From: an uncultured Nitrosomonadales bacterium
GTDB lineage: Bacteria; Pseudomonadota; Gammaproteobacteria; Burkholderiales; Gallionellaceae
Direction of reading: 5' to 3'
Length of the DNA stretch: 32,901 nt
Assembly (NCBI GenBank): GCA_903892645.1
Contig: CAITJF010000100.1
Span: 1-32,901, forward strand
The notes under the pieces were generated by a model, which was given only the letters and a program-made list of their open reading frames with translations, ran no database searches and was not told the DNA's origin. Below are positions 25,080 through 32,901 of this stretch, piece after piece (the stretch's first letter is position 1; each line of letters opens with the position of its first letter). The position numbers and the translations under genes are program-made.

Positions 25080-25148
25080 CACACGCCCGCGCGAACCCTG
25101 TTCAAATTGCGCTTCGGTGAGTTGATCGGTGTCGTAGCGAGATGGCAT
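25080..25148 (-). pseudogene. N-terminal fragment of a Fic-family gene
   Basis: The minus strand gives MPSRYDTDQLTEAQFEQGSR followed by GRV before resemblance stops. This matches the beginning of many cell-filamentation (Fic/DOC) proteins, which start near RYDT...EAQFEPGSRGRVL. The catalytic HxFx(D/E)GNGR part is absent. The ATG overlaps the stop of the res fragment (TGATG), so in the ancestor fic followed res in one operon. The rest was lost at the junction with the toxin-antitoxin operon. Confidence 0.55.
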
Positions 25149-25975
25149 CAGTACCCTACCATCAAATCCAGCCGGAAAATCTGATCCGGTGCGTTCTTGC
25201 CATTCGCGTCTTGCCGAATGGTCATAAACCGCCCGCCATCTTCTTGCATCAGCATTACCGGGCGTTTATAGAGCTTGTGGCTTGCCAGCACCTTGTCCAG
25301 TGTGTCGCTGCTATTCAGCAAGTGGTCGCCCTTGGTCTCTGCCAGCAACAGTCCAGCGCCTAACGTGCGTCCGTTTACCTTCACTACAAAGTCTGGGAAA
25401 TATTGCGCGCCACTTGGCAAGATCAATCCGATAGACCACGGCTTGCGCGGCTCGTTGCGGTGCCACCACTCCACCGTCCCGGACAAATCGCTGTCCAGCA
25501 TTTCGGCAAAGGCCATTTCATCCCGGTTCAAATCTGGCGGCATCACACCATACACATTCAAGCGCGAAGTACGCGCACCAGATGGCAGCTCAATGATGTC
25601 CGGCAATGCCGAGGTGTCCATCAACTCGGCATATTGGGCAGCACATTCGCGTGCGGCCTGTCGAATTAAGTTGGGAAATGCCACCAGAATCAAATCAAGA
25701 ACCAATTCAAGCTCGCGCTCGTTGCACTCAAACCCGCGCACTTCATATTCCGATTGCAGCCGCTTAATCAGCACTGCATGCAAATCACGCGGGTCGAGGT
25801 AATCCGGTTCAAACAAAACGCGATGCGCACGACGCGCAATTTCTGCTTCGGATATCCGCGCCTGATATTTTGTGTCGATCACAGTGCGAGTAAAAATCTC
25901 CTCTTCGCGCCGAATCACCGTTGTTTTTGCGCGTCGGCCTTCGCTCAACTCTTTATCGCCAATCGCAACTTTGCC
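25148..25975 (-). pseudogene. C-terminal fragment of a type III restriction (Res) subunit
   Basis: About 275 residues read open to the stop at 25148. The segment TVEWWHRNEPRKPWSIGLIL and the PD-(D/E)xK nuclease core (PD then, 18 residues on, E-T-K) are typical of the endonuclease end of type III Res proteins. The N-terminal DEAD/helicase part, some 600 residues, is missing: upstream of about 25975 the sequence switches to an opposing reverse-transcriptase fragment. Reading beyond that point to an ATG at 26086 is antisense to that fragment. Without ATP motor domains it is not expected to work. Confidence 0.75.
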
Positions 25976-25979
25976 GCCA

Positions 25980-26417
25980 ATACAAGCTAAGCTGGCACAA
26001 GAGAGTATTGTGTACTCACGATACGTAGATGACATATCAATTTCGTCAAAATTATTTCTCTCCGATGTAAAGCAAACCGCAATCATTGCGCAAGTATATG
26101 GAATGCTAAAACAGCATGGCTACAAGGCCAAACGTCGCAAGCACGAGATATTTACAAGTGGAAGAAGGATGCTTAGCACAAAATTATTGGCAAATCGAAA
26201 GCCAGCACTCCCATCCAATGAGCGTCAGAAAATTCGTGCAGCTGTCTACTCTCTTGAGCAGCGGATTACATCAGGAGAAACTGGTGCAGGAATCAAAAAG
26301 GAATTAAATCGAGTAACCGGTCGTGTGGCTACGCTTGGAACACTCCATGCAACGGAAGCAATGAAACTTAAATCTAGGCTTCACGATATCCGTACTTTAC
26401 TAGCCAGACAAACTTAA
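25980..26417 (+). pseudogene. C-terminal fragment of a retron/defence-type reverse transcriptase
   Basis: About 145 residues. YSRYVDDISIS contains the catalytic YVDD (26022-26033). It is followed by LKQHGYKAKRRKHEIFTSGR and a thumb-like SNERQKIRAAVYSLEQRITS to the stop at 26417, as in retron and related bacterial reverse transcriptases. The fingers and first part of the palm are missing, replaced by the opposing res fragment. With no N-terminus, start codon or visible msr-msd RNA upstream it is a relic. Which reverse-transcriptase class it came from cannot be settled from this piece. Confidence 0.72.
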
Positions 26418-26494
26418 TTTCCTTCCGCCTACTCTCATCCCACCGTCTGATAGAATTCGCATCCTGCACCTACCACGCGAAAATGAGATATTGA

Positions 26495-29296
26495 ATGGCG
26501 TTCACCAGGAACGAAATCCGCAAGCGTCTCACCGCTTTTGCCAAGGAGCAGCAAGGCGCACGCAATGAACGCAGTCAAGCGCAAACCTTCTGGCTGCGTT
26601 TCTACGAATGCTTCGGCATCCGCGCGGAGAGTGCCACCATCTACGAGCAATCGGTAAAAAAGCTCAGTGGCGCGCAAGGCTTCATTGACAGCTTTATTCC
26701 CGGCAAGCTTATCGTCGAACACAAAAGCGCGGGCAAGGACTTGGATGCCGCATTTGACCAAGCCGCAGAATATTTTCTCTCGCTCAAGGAAGAGGAGCGC
26801 CCGCGCTACATCATCACCAGCGATTTTGCGCGCATTCGCCTGTACGACCTGCAAGCGGGTGGCGGCTATCATCAATGCAAGCTCGCCGAACTGCCGAAAA
26901 AAGCCGACTGGTTCATGTTTCTGGTGGAAGGCGAGATTACCGACATCACCGAAGAATCGGAAGCTAACCGCAACGCCGCCTACACCATCAGCAAGCTGCA
27001 CGAAGCCCTGCTGCGCGCCAACTTCAAAGGGCGTGATTTAGAAATATTGCTCACCCGCTTGCTGTTCTGCCTGTTCGCGGAAGATACCGGCGTCTTCGGC
27101 GAAAATGGAATTTTCCTGCGCCTGCTCGAAGCAACCCGTGAAGATGGAAAAGACTTGGGCGGCGCACTCGCCGAACTGTTCCAGGTATTGAACACACCTG
27201 AAGATGAACGCCAGCGCAATCTGGATGAAGCCCTCGCGCGTTTTGCCTACGTCAACGGCAAACTGTTCGCTGACAATGCGCGCATCCCCAGCTTTGACAG
27301 TGAATTGCGCGAACAGCTTATCGCCTGCGCCAGACTGGATTGGAGCGGCATTTCTCCTGCCATATTCGGCGCGATGTTTCAGGGCGTACTGGAAGAGCAT
27401 AACCCCGATGGCGCAGATAGCAGCAATCGCAAGGCCAGCCGCCGTGAGCTGGGCGCGCACTACACCAGCGAGCGCAATATCCTGCGCGTCATCAATCCGC
27501 TGTGCATGAATGACCTACGCGCAGAATTGGCGAAGGTGAAGCGCAACAAAAAACTGCTGGAAGCGTTTTACGACAAACTGCCCACGCTCACCTTTTTTGA
27601 TCCGGCCTGCGGTTGCGGTAATTTTCTCGTCATCGGCTTCCGAGAGCTGCGCCAACTGGAAATGGATACCATCGAAGCAATGAGTGACATAGGCCTTACC
27701 AACGCCAGTCGGGGCGGCCTGCTCGATGTCTCCACTCTGTGCCGCGTCAAGGTCAATCAATTTTATGGCATCGAGATTGACGAAGCCGCCGCGCACATTT
27801 CCCGCGTTGCAATGTGGATCACCGACCACCAGATGAACCTCGAAGCCGCCGAACGCTTCGGTACTACCCGCCCCACCGTGCCGCTGGTGGACAGTGCCAC
27901 CATCGCCTGCGGTAACGCCTTGTGCCTCGATTGGCGTGCCGTGCTGCCGCCGGAGCAATGCAGTTATGTGCTGGGCAATCCGCCGTTCATTGGCCACCAG
28001 TGGCGCACGCCGGAACAAATGCAAGACATGGAATTTATCTGGAGCAACGAAGGCCGTTTCGGTCGTCTCGATTATGTGACCTGCTGGCACAACAAGGCCG
28101 CCGCTTACATGCGAAAAAACCCCGAAGTCAGAACTGCGCTGGTTTCCACCAACAGTATTTGTCAGGGCGAACAAGTCGGCATCCTGTGGAGCTATCTACT
28201 GGCACAGGGTGTGCAGATTCACTTTGCACATCGCACCTTTCAGTGGAGCAACGAAGGCAAAGGTGTAGCCGCTGTGCATTGCGTCATCGTCGGCTTCGGC
28301 CTGAATGAACCGAAGCAGCGCACGATTTTCGACTATGGCGACAACATCAAGGGCGAACCCATTACCATTAACGTGCGCAACATCAACCCCTATCTGGTGG
28401 ACGCGCCCAATGTCATCTTGCCCTCACGCACTGATACACCGCCCGGCCTGCCGCAACTCATCAAAGGCAGTCAGCCCACCGATGGCGGGCATCTCATCTT
28501 TACCGAAGCGGAGAGGGCCGAATTGCTCGCAACCGAACCGCAAGCCGAAAAATGGCTGCGCCCCTATATCGGCGGCGAAGAACTAATTAACGGAGGGCAG
28601 CGCTATTGTCTGTGGCTGAAAGGCATCTCGCCTGCCGAGCTGAGGACAATGCCCAAGATAATGGAACGAGTGCGTGCCGTCGCAGAAATGCGTCTGAAAA
28701 GCCCAACCAAAAGCGTGCAGGAATTCGCCGCCCAGCCCACGCTATTTACTCAGGATCGCCAACCAGATAGAAATTATTTAGCTGTGCCGGAAGTGTCCTC
28801 TGAAAAACGGCGTTTCATCCCTATCGGTTTTTTGTCGAGCAACATCATCGCCAGCAACCAATTGCGAATCATTGTAGGCGGAGCGCTCTACCACTTCGGC
28901 ATCCTGTGCAGCACCATGCACAATGCTTGGTCTCATTACACCTGCGGACGATTGGAAAGCCGCTACCGCTATGAACCAGCCGTCTATAACAACTTCCCGT
29001 GGCCAGACACATCGGACAAACACCACGCAACTATCGAAGCCGCCGCACAAGCCATCCTCGATGCGCGTGCGTTGTATCCAGAATCGTCATTGGCCGATCT
29101 GTACGATCCGCTCTCCATGCCACCGGAACTCGTCAAAGCCCACGCCGCACTGGATAAAGCAGTAGATGCCGCCTATCAATACAAAGGCGGCAAGGATGAT
29201 GCAGCGCGTGTGGCCTTTCTGTTCGAACGCTATCAGCAACTCACCAGCCTGTTACCCACAGCGCCAGCAAAGAAAACCCGTAAGCCGCGTTCTTAA
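26495..29296 (+). CDS. MmeI-type (type IIL) single-chain restriction-modification enzyme
   Basis: 933 residues, the usual length of the MmeI family. One polypeptide both cuts DNA at a distance and methylates adenine. Residues about 1-160 hold the nuclease: Asp65 in FIDSFIPG, Glu75 and Lys77 in VEHKS, the same spacing as the MmeI D70/E80/K82 site as I recall it. A helical spacer follows. The gamma-class methyltransferase has GAHYTSERNI (motif X-like), FDPACGCGNF from 368 (motif I) and NPPF at 495-498 (motif IV). The last third should be the target-recognition and C-terminal domains. Every catalytic motif looks intact. The ribosome-binding site is weak. Cargo of the island; recognition sequence not predictable here. 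Confidence 0.9.
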   Translation: MAFTRNEIRKRLTAFAKEQQGARNERSQAQTFWLRFYECFGIRAESATIYEQSVKKLSGAQGFIDSFIPGKLIVEHKSAGKDLDAAFDQAAEYFLSLKEEERPRYIITSDFARIRLYDLQAGGGYHQCKLAELPKKADWFMFLVEGEITDITEESEANRNAAYTISKLHEALLRANFKGRDLEILLTRLLFCLFAEDTGVFGENGIFLRLLEATREDGKDLGGALAELFQVLNTPEDERQRNLDEALARFAYVNGKLFADNARIPSFDSELREQLIACARLDWSGISPAIFGAMFQGVLEEHNPDGADSSNRKASRRELGAHYTSERNILRVINPLCMNDLRAELAKVKRNKKLLEAFYDKLPTLTFFDPACGCGNFLVIGFRELRQLEMDTIEAMSDIGLTNASRGGLLDVSTLCRVKVNQFYGIEIDEAAAHISRVAMWITDHQMNLEAAERFGTTRPTVPLVDSATIACGNALCLDWRAVLPPEQCSYVLGNPPFIGHQWRTPEQMQDMEFIWSNEGRFGRLDYVTCWHNKAAAYMRKNPEVRTALVSTNSICQGEQVGILWSYLLAQGVQIHFAHRTFQWSNEGKGVAAVHCVIVGFGLNEPKQRTIFDYGDNIKGEPITINVRNINPYLVDAPNVILPSRTDTPPGLPQLIKGSQPTDGGHLIFTEAERAELLATEPQAEKWLRPYIGGEELINGGQRYCLWLKGISPAELRTMPKIMERVRAVAEMRLKSPTKSVQEFAAQPTLFTQDRQPDRNYLAVPEVSSEKRRFIPIGFLSSNIIASNQLRIIVGGALYHFGILCSTMHNAWSHYTCGRLESRYRYEPAVYNNFPWPDTSDKHHATIEAAAQAILDARALYPESSLADLYDPLSMPPELVKAHAALDKAVDAAYQYKGGKDDAARVAFLFERYQQLTSLLPTAPAKKTRKPRS

Positions 29297-29304
29297 TTTC
29301 CACC

Positions 29305-30051
29305 ATGCTTACCCATGTTAAAACTCTATCTCTATGGGAAATCGCCCACTACTGGCATGATGTTGATCCAAGAGAATCCACGACACATCAACTGCCTTTG
29401 AAGGTGCGCGATACGCTGCATGTCTTGTCAATGTGGTGCGGTAAGAAATTGGCCTACCGGGTAGATCGTGAGAAAAACTATCTGGTAGAAGGCCTCAAAC
29501 ATATGCCCCGCTTTACTGCCAGGCATTATCGGCACTCATTCAGGAAGGCGATTGATAGCAAGGTGTTCGGCAAGCGATTTTTCAGCAAGATAGTTATTTC
29601 ACGCAGCCAATTGGCGCGCCTGTGTGACAAACATAGCGAAGAGCTCCCGGTCTTCTGGTTCCCCGACAAGAAATATTCATTCGACACTGCCACTGATGAA
29701 GAATCCAAGGAAATCACCGCTAACGGGCGCTATCAGCTCGTATTGATCTACGATGACACCGATAAGACCTTAGAAACCACCGGCAGCGAGCAACCAATTG
29801 TAGCCACGGTAAATGGCAACGCACTCAAGGCCGCTCAAGCAAGCCACGCTGCAACCAACAAAATAAAATGCCGATTCATCGAATATTATGAGGCAAAAGG
29901 CACTAACTACTCCTGCAGGGAAGCTGCCGCAGGTCATTTTTTTGATTCGTTGCCCGACCCACAAGATAAATTTCACTTCGCCAGCAGGAAAGCAGCTATT
30001 GCCACCCTCTTGCGTGGTCTTCGCAATCACCTGAAGAAAACAAAGTCATAA
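29305..30051 (+). CDS. Unknown protein downstream of the MmeI-like enzyme
   Basis: 248 residues, soluble. The N-terminus SLWEIAHYWHDVDPRESTTH followed by LPLKVRDTLHVL recalls proteins in other integrative elements, but I cannot name the family. The middle has FWFPDKKYSFDTATDEES; the C-terminus is basic (LLRGLRNHLKKTKS) and could be a helix-turn-helix. It begins 8 bases after the mmeI-like stop, so the two are very probably co-transcribed, suggesting an accessory of the restriction system or an element regulator. No catalytic motif is apparent. Confidence 0.65.
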   Translation: MLTHVKTLSLWEIAHYWHDVDPRESTTHQLPLKVRDTLHVLSMWCGKKLAYRVDREKNYLVEGLKHMPRFTARHYRHSFRKAIDSKVFGKRFFSKIVISRSQLARLCDKHSEELPVFWFPDKKYSFDTATDEESKEITANGRYQLVLIYDDTDKTLETTGSEQPIVATVNGNALKAAQASHAATNKIKCRFIEYYEAKGTNYSCREAAAGHFFDSLPDPQDKFHFASRKAAIATLLRGLRNHLKKTKS

Positions 30052-30061
30052 CCCTGCAAGT

Positions 30062-30158
30062 TGCGCCTGCATGCAGACGCAACTCTTGCCAGTAACTCTT
30101 AACCCCGCGAATTTATTGGGTTTGGTGCAGACGCATGTGCGCCTGCATGCAGACGCAA
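30062..30158. repeat. Palindromic direct repeats upstream of rep: candidate origin/nick or operator sites
   Basis: A 21-base unit occurs exactly twice (30062-30082 and 30138-30158). Its core TGCGCCTGCATGCAGACGCA is a palindrome with one mismatched pair, centred on CTGCATGCAG. A half unit TGCAGACGCA lies at 30126-30135, two bases before the second copy. They lie 60-156 bases ahead of the Rep_trans-type gene. Binding by Rep for replication, transfer or autoregulation is inferred. Confidence 0.65.
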
Positions 30159-30217
30159 TAGATAACCATTTTGCATCTTCCGATACTTTCTCCTTCATCA
30201 ACGAACGGAGGTTTATC

Positions 30218-31588
30218 ATGAAGAAAGAATTATCAGGTAATGAGTCAGACTGTTCTGACAATCAAGCAAACATTGAAGCCGCAGCCGTGCGACTGCCCGC
30301 CCGTACACACGCGGAGCGTGTGCCGGACGGGTTGGCGCTCGGCGAGGACTCAAAGGGTACGCCGTCCTGTAACACAGTACCCTCAAACGACAATATAGAT
30401 AAATTCAAGCCGTTGCGGTTCGGGGTTGATAGTCTGTATCTGTCCTATCACGGGCAACTTTTCGATGAATGGAATATTAAGCTGGATGAACTGAAAACCC
30501 AAGCGCAATCGGAAGACGAGGCCGAGCAAGCTCTGGCACAGGTCAGCATCGGATCGCATATTTTTGAAGTCCGAGACAAGGGCATGCCGCGCTTTCCCTA
30601 CGTGCTGGTGGATAACTGCTTTTTCATCAAGATCAACCGCAAGCTATCCAAAACGCTGCCGATGGTGCATGTGCAGATTTCCAGCGAATATCTGGCGGCG
30701 GTTGGTGTGGAAGCTGCCGAGCACGATTTGCGCGTGGTGGTCAATACGCTGGGCATCGTTGACGGTGCAGCAACTGTCAGCCGTGCCGATTTGTTTCTGG
30801 ATTTTGTCTGTGCCGACAATCTTGCCATGATCGAGCAGCCAGACTGGATCACGCGGGCGAGCCTGATGGCGAAATACTACGATTGCCGCTTGGAGCAGCC
30901 TTTCACGGGCTGGGTAATCGGCATGGGTGGCAATTTGCACGCTCGCCTGTATGAAAAGATCGTTGAGATATTCAACAAGTCACGCAAGGCTTATCTGTTC
31001 GGACTGTGGAAAGACAACGGCTGGCAGGTTGGCGAAAAAGTTTGGCGCATGGAGTTCCAAACAGAAAAACAAACGCTCAAGGAATTGGGCATCATCAGCC
31101 TGTCGGATTTGTTGAACCAACAAGCCGCGCTATGGCATTACCTGACGCATGACTGGCTGCGCCTATCCATTCCCAACCCCAATGACACCAAGCGGGATCG
31201 CTGGCCTAACCATGCGCTGTGGGACGCCATTGCCGGGGTGTATGCCCTGCCCCTCGACCAGCCGCGTTTACAACGGTTCAGGCCAGCACGCCTGCCCGCC
31301 GATGAACTGCTGTTCGTACATGGATTGGGTGGCCTCACTTCCTTCATGGCAAGCAGAGGTATTGAAGATTTCGGCGAGGGGTTGGGTGAATATCTCGTGC
31401 AGGCCAAGGAATTCCACGCCAGCAAAGGGGAGCCGTTCCAAAGCTACGTCGGGCGCAAGGTAAAAGCCAAGGCTAGAAAATACAACACCATCGAGAACCA
31501 AAAAAACATGGTTGGTGCGTCGCGCAGATTACAGGAAGAAGCTGAAGCCTACCAGCGTGAGAAGGATGGCGATGATGGAGACGCTTAA
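30218..31588 (+). CDS. Rep_trans-like replication initiator / MobT-type relaxase
   Basis: 456 residues from ATG 30218, chosen because GGAGG lies 6 bases upstream; the open frame further out covers the palindromic repeats. Residues 1-60 are polar and disordered. Then RFGVDSLYLSYHGQL, SRADLFLDFVC, and GWVIGMGGNLHARLYEKIVE (Tyr245) followed by VWRMEFQTEKQTLKELGI match the rolling-circle initiator family that includes plasmid Rep_trans proteins and the NicK/Orf20 relaxases of integrative elements. Tyr245 is the best candidate nucleophile. It would nick the excised circle for replication or mobilisation. It overlaps the excisionase-like gene. Confidence 0.75.
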   Translation: MKKELSGNESDCSDNQANIEAAAVRLPARTHAERVPDGLALGEDSKGTPSCNTVPSNDNIDKFKPLRFGVDSLYLSYHGQLFDEWNIKLDELKTQAQSEDEAEQALAQVSIGSHIFEVRDKGMPRFPYVLVDNCFFIKINRKLSKTLPMVHVQISSEYLAAVGVEAAEHDLRVVVNTLGIVDGAATVSRADLFLDFVCADNLAMIEQPDWITRASLMAKYYDCRLEQPFTGWVIGMGGNLHARLYEKIVEIFNKSRKAYLFGLWKDNGWQVGEKVWRMEFQTEKQTLKELGIISLSDLLNQQAALWHYLTHDWLRLSIPNPNDTKRDRWPNHALWDAIAGVYALPLDQPRLQRFRPARLPADELLFVHGLGGLTSFMASRGIEDFGEGLGEYLVQAKEFHASKGEPFQSYVGRKVKAKARKYNTIENQKNMVGASRRLQEEAEAYQREKDGDDGDA

Positions 31589-31907
31589 TCTTGAACAGGC
31601 CGCCCGTTTTCTCAAGCTGCATCCCGAAGAATTGCGCCGCCGTGCCAAGACTGGCCGTGTGCCTGGGAGCAAACCCGGCAAGTGCTGGGTGTTCATCGAA
31701 CCTGACCTTGCTGATTACCTGCGTTCGCTTTATGCTTCACCTCGGCAAGCGTTGCGAGTGACTCTTGGAAAGGAGGTTTCACCATGTCACTCAAAAGACG
31801 CGGTAACACGTGGCACATTGACTTTGTTACGCCATCCGGTGAACGCATTAGATGCGCTGCTGGCACTGCCGACAAAACCCAAGCGCAAGAATTGCACGAC
31901 AAGCTGA
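31572..31907 (+). CDS. Excisionase-like HTH protein
   Basis: 111 residues from ATG 31572 (31575 and 31566 also possible) with AGGA just upstream. Residues 1-52 (LNLEQAARFLKLHPEELRRR to WVFIEPDLADYLRSLY) are a MerR/excisionase-type winged HTH that recognises DNA with a Lys/Arg-rich turn. The tail overlaps the integrase gene by 124 bases in another frame, unusually long for an annotated pair; a conserved core of about 60-70 residues is what matters. Its start overlaps the rep stop. Expected to steer integrase toward excision. Confidence 0.65.
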   Translation: MMETLNLEQAARFLKLHPEELRRRAKTGRVPGSKPGKCWVFIEPDLADYLRSLYASPRQALRVTLGKEVSPCHSKDAVTRGTLTLLRHPVNALDALLALPTKPKRKNCTTS

Positions 31908-32797
31908 AAGCAGAATCGTGGCGCGTTGTGAAACTGGGAGAAAAGCCCAGGCGTACTTGGGATGAGGCGGCCTATAAATGGCTGATGGAAACCCAGCATA
32001 AAAAATCACATCAACAGGATGTGTCGCAAGTTCGCTGGCTCCAACAGTTTTTTAGGGGCATGTTTCTCGACGAATTGTCGCGGGACGTAATCGCCAAGGT
32101 AGGCGAATTGAAGCTGAGCAAAACGACTCCGGCAACAAGCAACCGTTTGCTCGCTCTGATTCGCTCCATCATGCGCAGGGCAGCTCTTGATTGGGAGTGG
32201 ATAGACAAACCCCCTCTCATAAAGCTGTATCGTGAACCGAAACGGCGTGTGCGTTACTTGACTGCGGAACAGGCGCAAGCACTTCTCCAAGAGCTGCCGG
32301 ATCATTTGGCAGATATGGTGAGGTTCTCGCTGGCAACGGGGTTAAGGCGGGCAAACGTAACAAAGCTGGAATGGTCGCAAGTGGATATTGCGCGGCATGT
32401 TGCGTGGATTCATGGCGATCAGGCAAAAGCGGGAAAGCCGATTCATGTCACGTTGAATGTAACGGCGCTGGACGTGTTGACCAAACAGATCGGGAAACAC
32501 TCAAGGTGGGTTTTTACCTTCAGAGGCAATCCGATTACACAGGTCACCACCAAGGCGTGGTACAAGGCATTAGAACGTGCAGGGATTGAAAATTTCCGCT
32601 GGCATGATTTGCGGCACACTTGGGCGAGTTGGTTAACTCAAAAAGGTGTACCGCTCAACGTGATTCAGGAAATGGGTGCGTGGGAGTCGGCGGAAATGGT
32701 GAGGCGTTATGCTCACCTGGCGCCGGAACAGTTTGCACAGCACTCCAAGGTCATAGATGACGTGCTCAATGGCACAAATATGGCACAGCAGAAATAA
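31784..32797 (+). CDS. int: Tyrosine recombinase integrase
   Basis: 337 residues. Inserts and excises the element at tRNA-Thr. N-terminal arm-binding part (about 1-50), core-binding SAM-like domain (about 55-150), catalytic domain (about 155-325). Catalytic residues: Arg188 (ATGLRRAN), Lys218 region, His274 and Arg277 (HDLRHTW), Trp300 in GAW where many relatives have His, and nucleophile Tyr309 (VRRYAHL). Strong AAGGAGG ribosome-binding site 7 bases before the ATG. The gene ends 36 bases from the tRNA 3' end, the normal place for a tRNA-directed integrase. All residues needed are present. Confidence 0.95.
   Translation: MSLKRRGNTWHIDFVTPSGERIRCAAGTADKTQAQELHDKLKAESWRVVKLGEKPRRTWDEAAYKWLMETQHKKSHQQDVSQVRWLQQFFRGMFLDELSRDVIAKVGELKLSKTTPATSNRLLALIRSIMRRAALDWEWIDKPPLIKLYREPKRRVRYLTAEQAQALLQELPDHLADMVRFSLATGLRRANVTKLEWSQVDIARHVAWIHGDQAKAGKPIHVTLNVTALDVLTKQIGKHSRWVFTFRGNPITQVTTKAWYKALERAGIENFRWHDLRHTWASWLTQKGVPLNVIQEMGAWESAEMVRRYAHLAPEQFAQHSKVIDDVLNGTNMAQQK
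32769..32788. repeat. Right-end copy of the 20-bp ATGGCACA repeat
   Basis: ATGGCACAAATATGGCACAG matches 24153-24172 at 19 of 20 positions. It overlaps the last codons of the integrase (GTNMAQ) and ends 45 bases before the att core. Being present inside both ends of the element, it is a candidate arm-type integrase site. Confidence 0.5.
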
Positions 32798-32833
32798 AAA
32801 GGAGCTAGCAGATTGCGCTAACCCCTTGTTTAT

Positions 32834-32901
<68 letters not shown>

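Noticed and set aside
25872-26040. Complete retron with msr-msd and full reverse transcriptase
   Set aside because: Only the C-terminal part with YVDD remains; the upstream sequence belongs to an opposing res fragment, so there is no N-terminus or RNA gene.
30062-30158. CRISPR array
   Set aside because: Only two full repeat units, spacing of 55 bases, no cas genes; the palindromes fit Rep or operator sites better.

Overview
The window looks like chromosomal DNA of a betaproteobacterium of moderate GC content. Gallionellaceae or a related Nitrosomonadales lineage is my best guess, from the overall feel of the proteins and from the housekeeping order yhbY / rlmE-ftsH-folP-glmM. No rRNA or marker gene fixes the taxonomy.

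Layout. 1-2034: a small secreted protein, a cytochrome c'-like haem protein, an orphan cheZ and a small membrane protein. 2410-6329: an EAL-CBS-GGDEF c-di-GMP protein overlapping an acyltransferase (olsA-like), then an olsB-like N-acyltransferase. The last two are a plausible pathway for phosphorus-free ornithine lipid. 6509-14032: phoU, a histone-H1-like protein, a divergent arsR-arsC-acr3 arsenic operon, and pstS-pstC-pstA-pstB. Pho-box-like 11-bp-period repeats lie in front of olsB, phoU and pstS, so 4.3-14.0 kb reads as one phosphate-stress block with arsenate defence built in. A 251-bp MITE-like element sits between pstA and pstB, and the end of pstB forms one arm of an 18-bp perfect hairpin.

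14126-17486 (minus strand): an unusual operon of a soluble ABC ATPase, a HypB/UreG-like GTPase and a four-cysteine Fe-S protein, followed by a PAS-HD-GYP phosphodiesterase. The first three look like a metallocentre maturation module that I cannot name; this is the best candidate here for an undescribed system. 17747-23745: a glycine-zipper envelope protein, then glmM, folP, ftsH, rlmE and yhbY.

24003-32878: an 8.9-kb integrative element in a tRNA-Thr(CGT) gene. It is bounded by a 45-bp repeat of the tRNA 3' end (40/45 identical). It carries a tyrosine integrase, an excisionase-like HTH protein and a Rep_trans-type replication initiator/relaxase with palindromic repeats upstream. Its cargo is a single-chain MmeI-type restriction-modification enzyme, a protein of unknown function, a DUF433/DUF5615 toxin-antitoxin pair with a third small gene, and the wreckage of older defence genes: a Fic N-terminus, a type III Res C-terminus and a reverse transcriptase C-terminus. 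All five differences between the two tRNA copies fall in the T-stem and keep it paired, so integration appears to have replaced the T-arm of the host tRNA.
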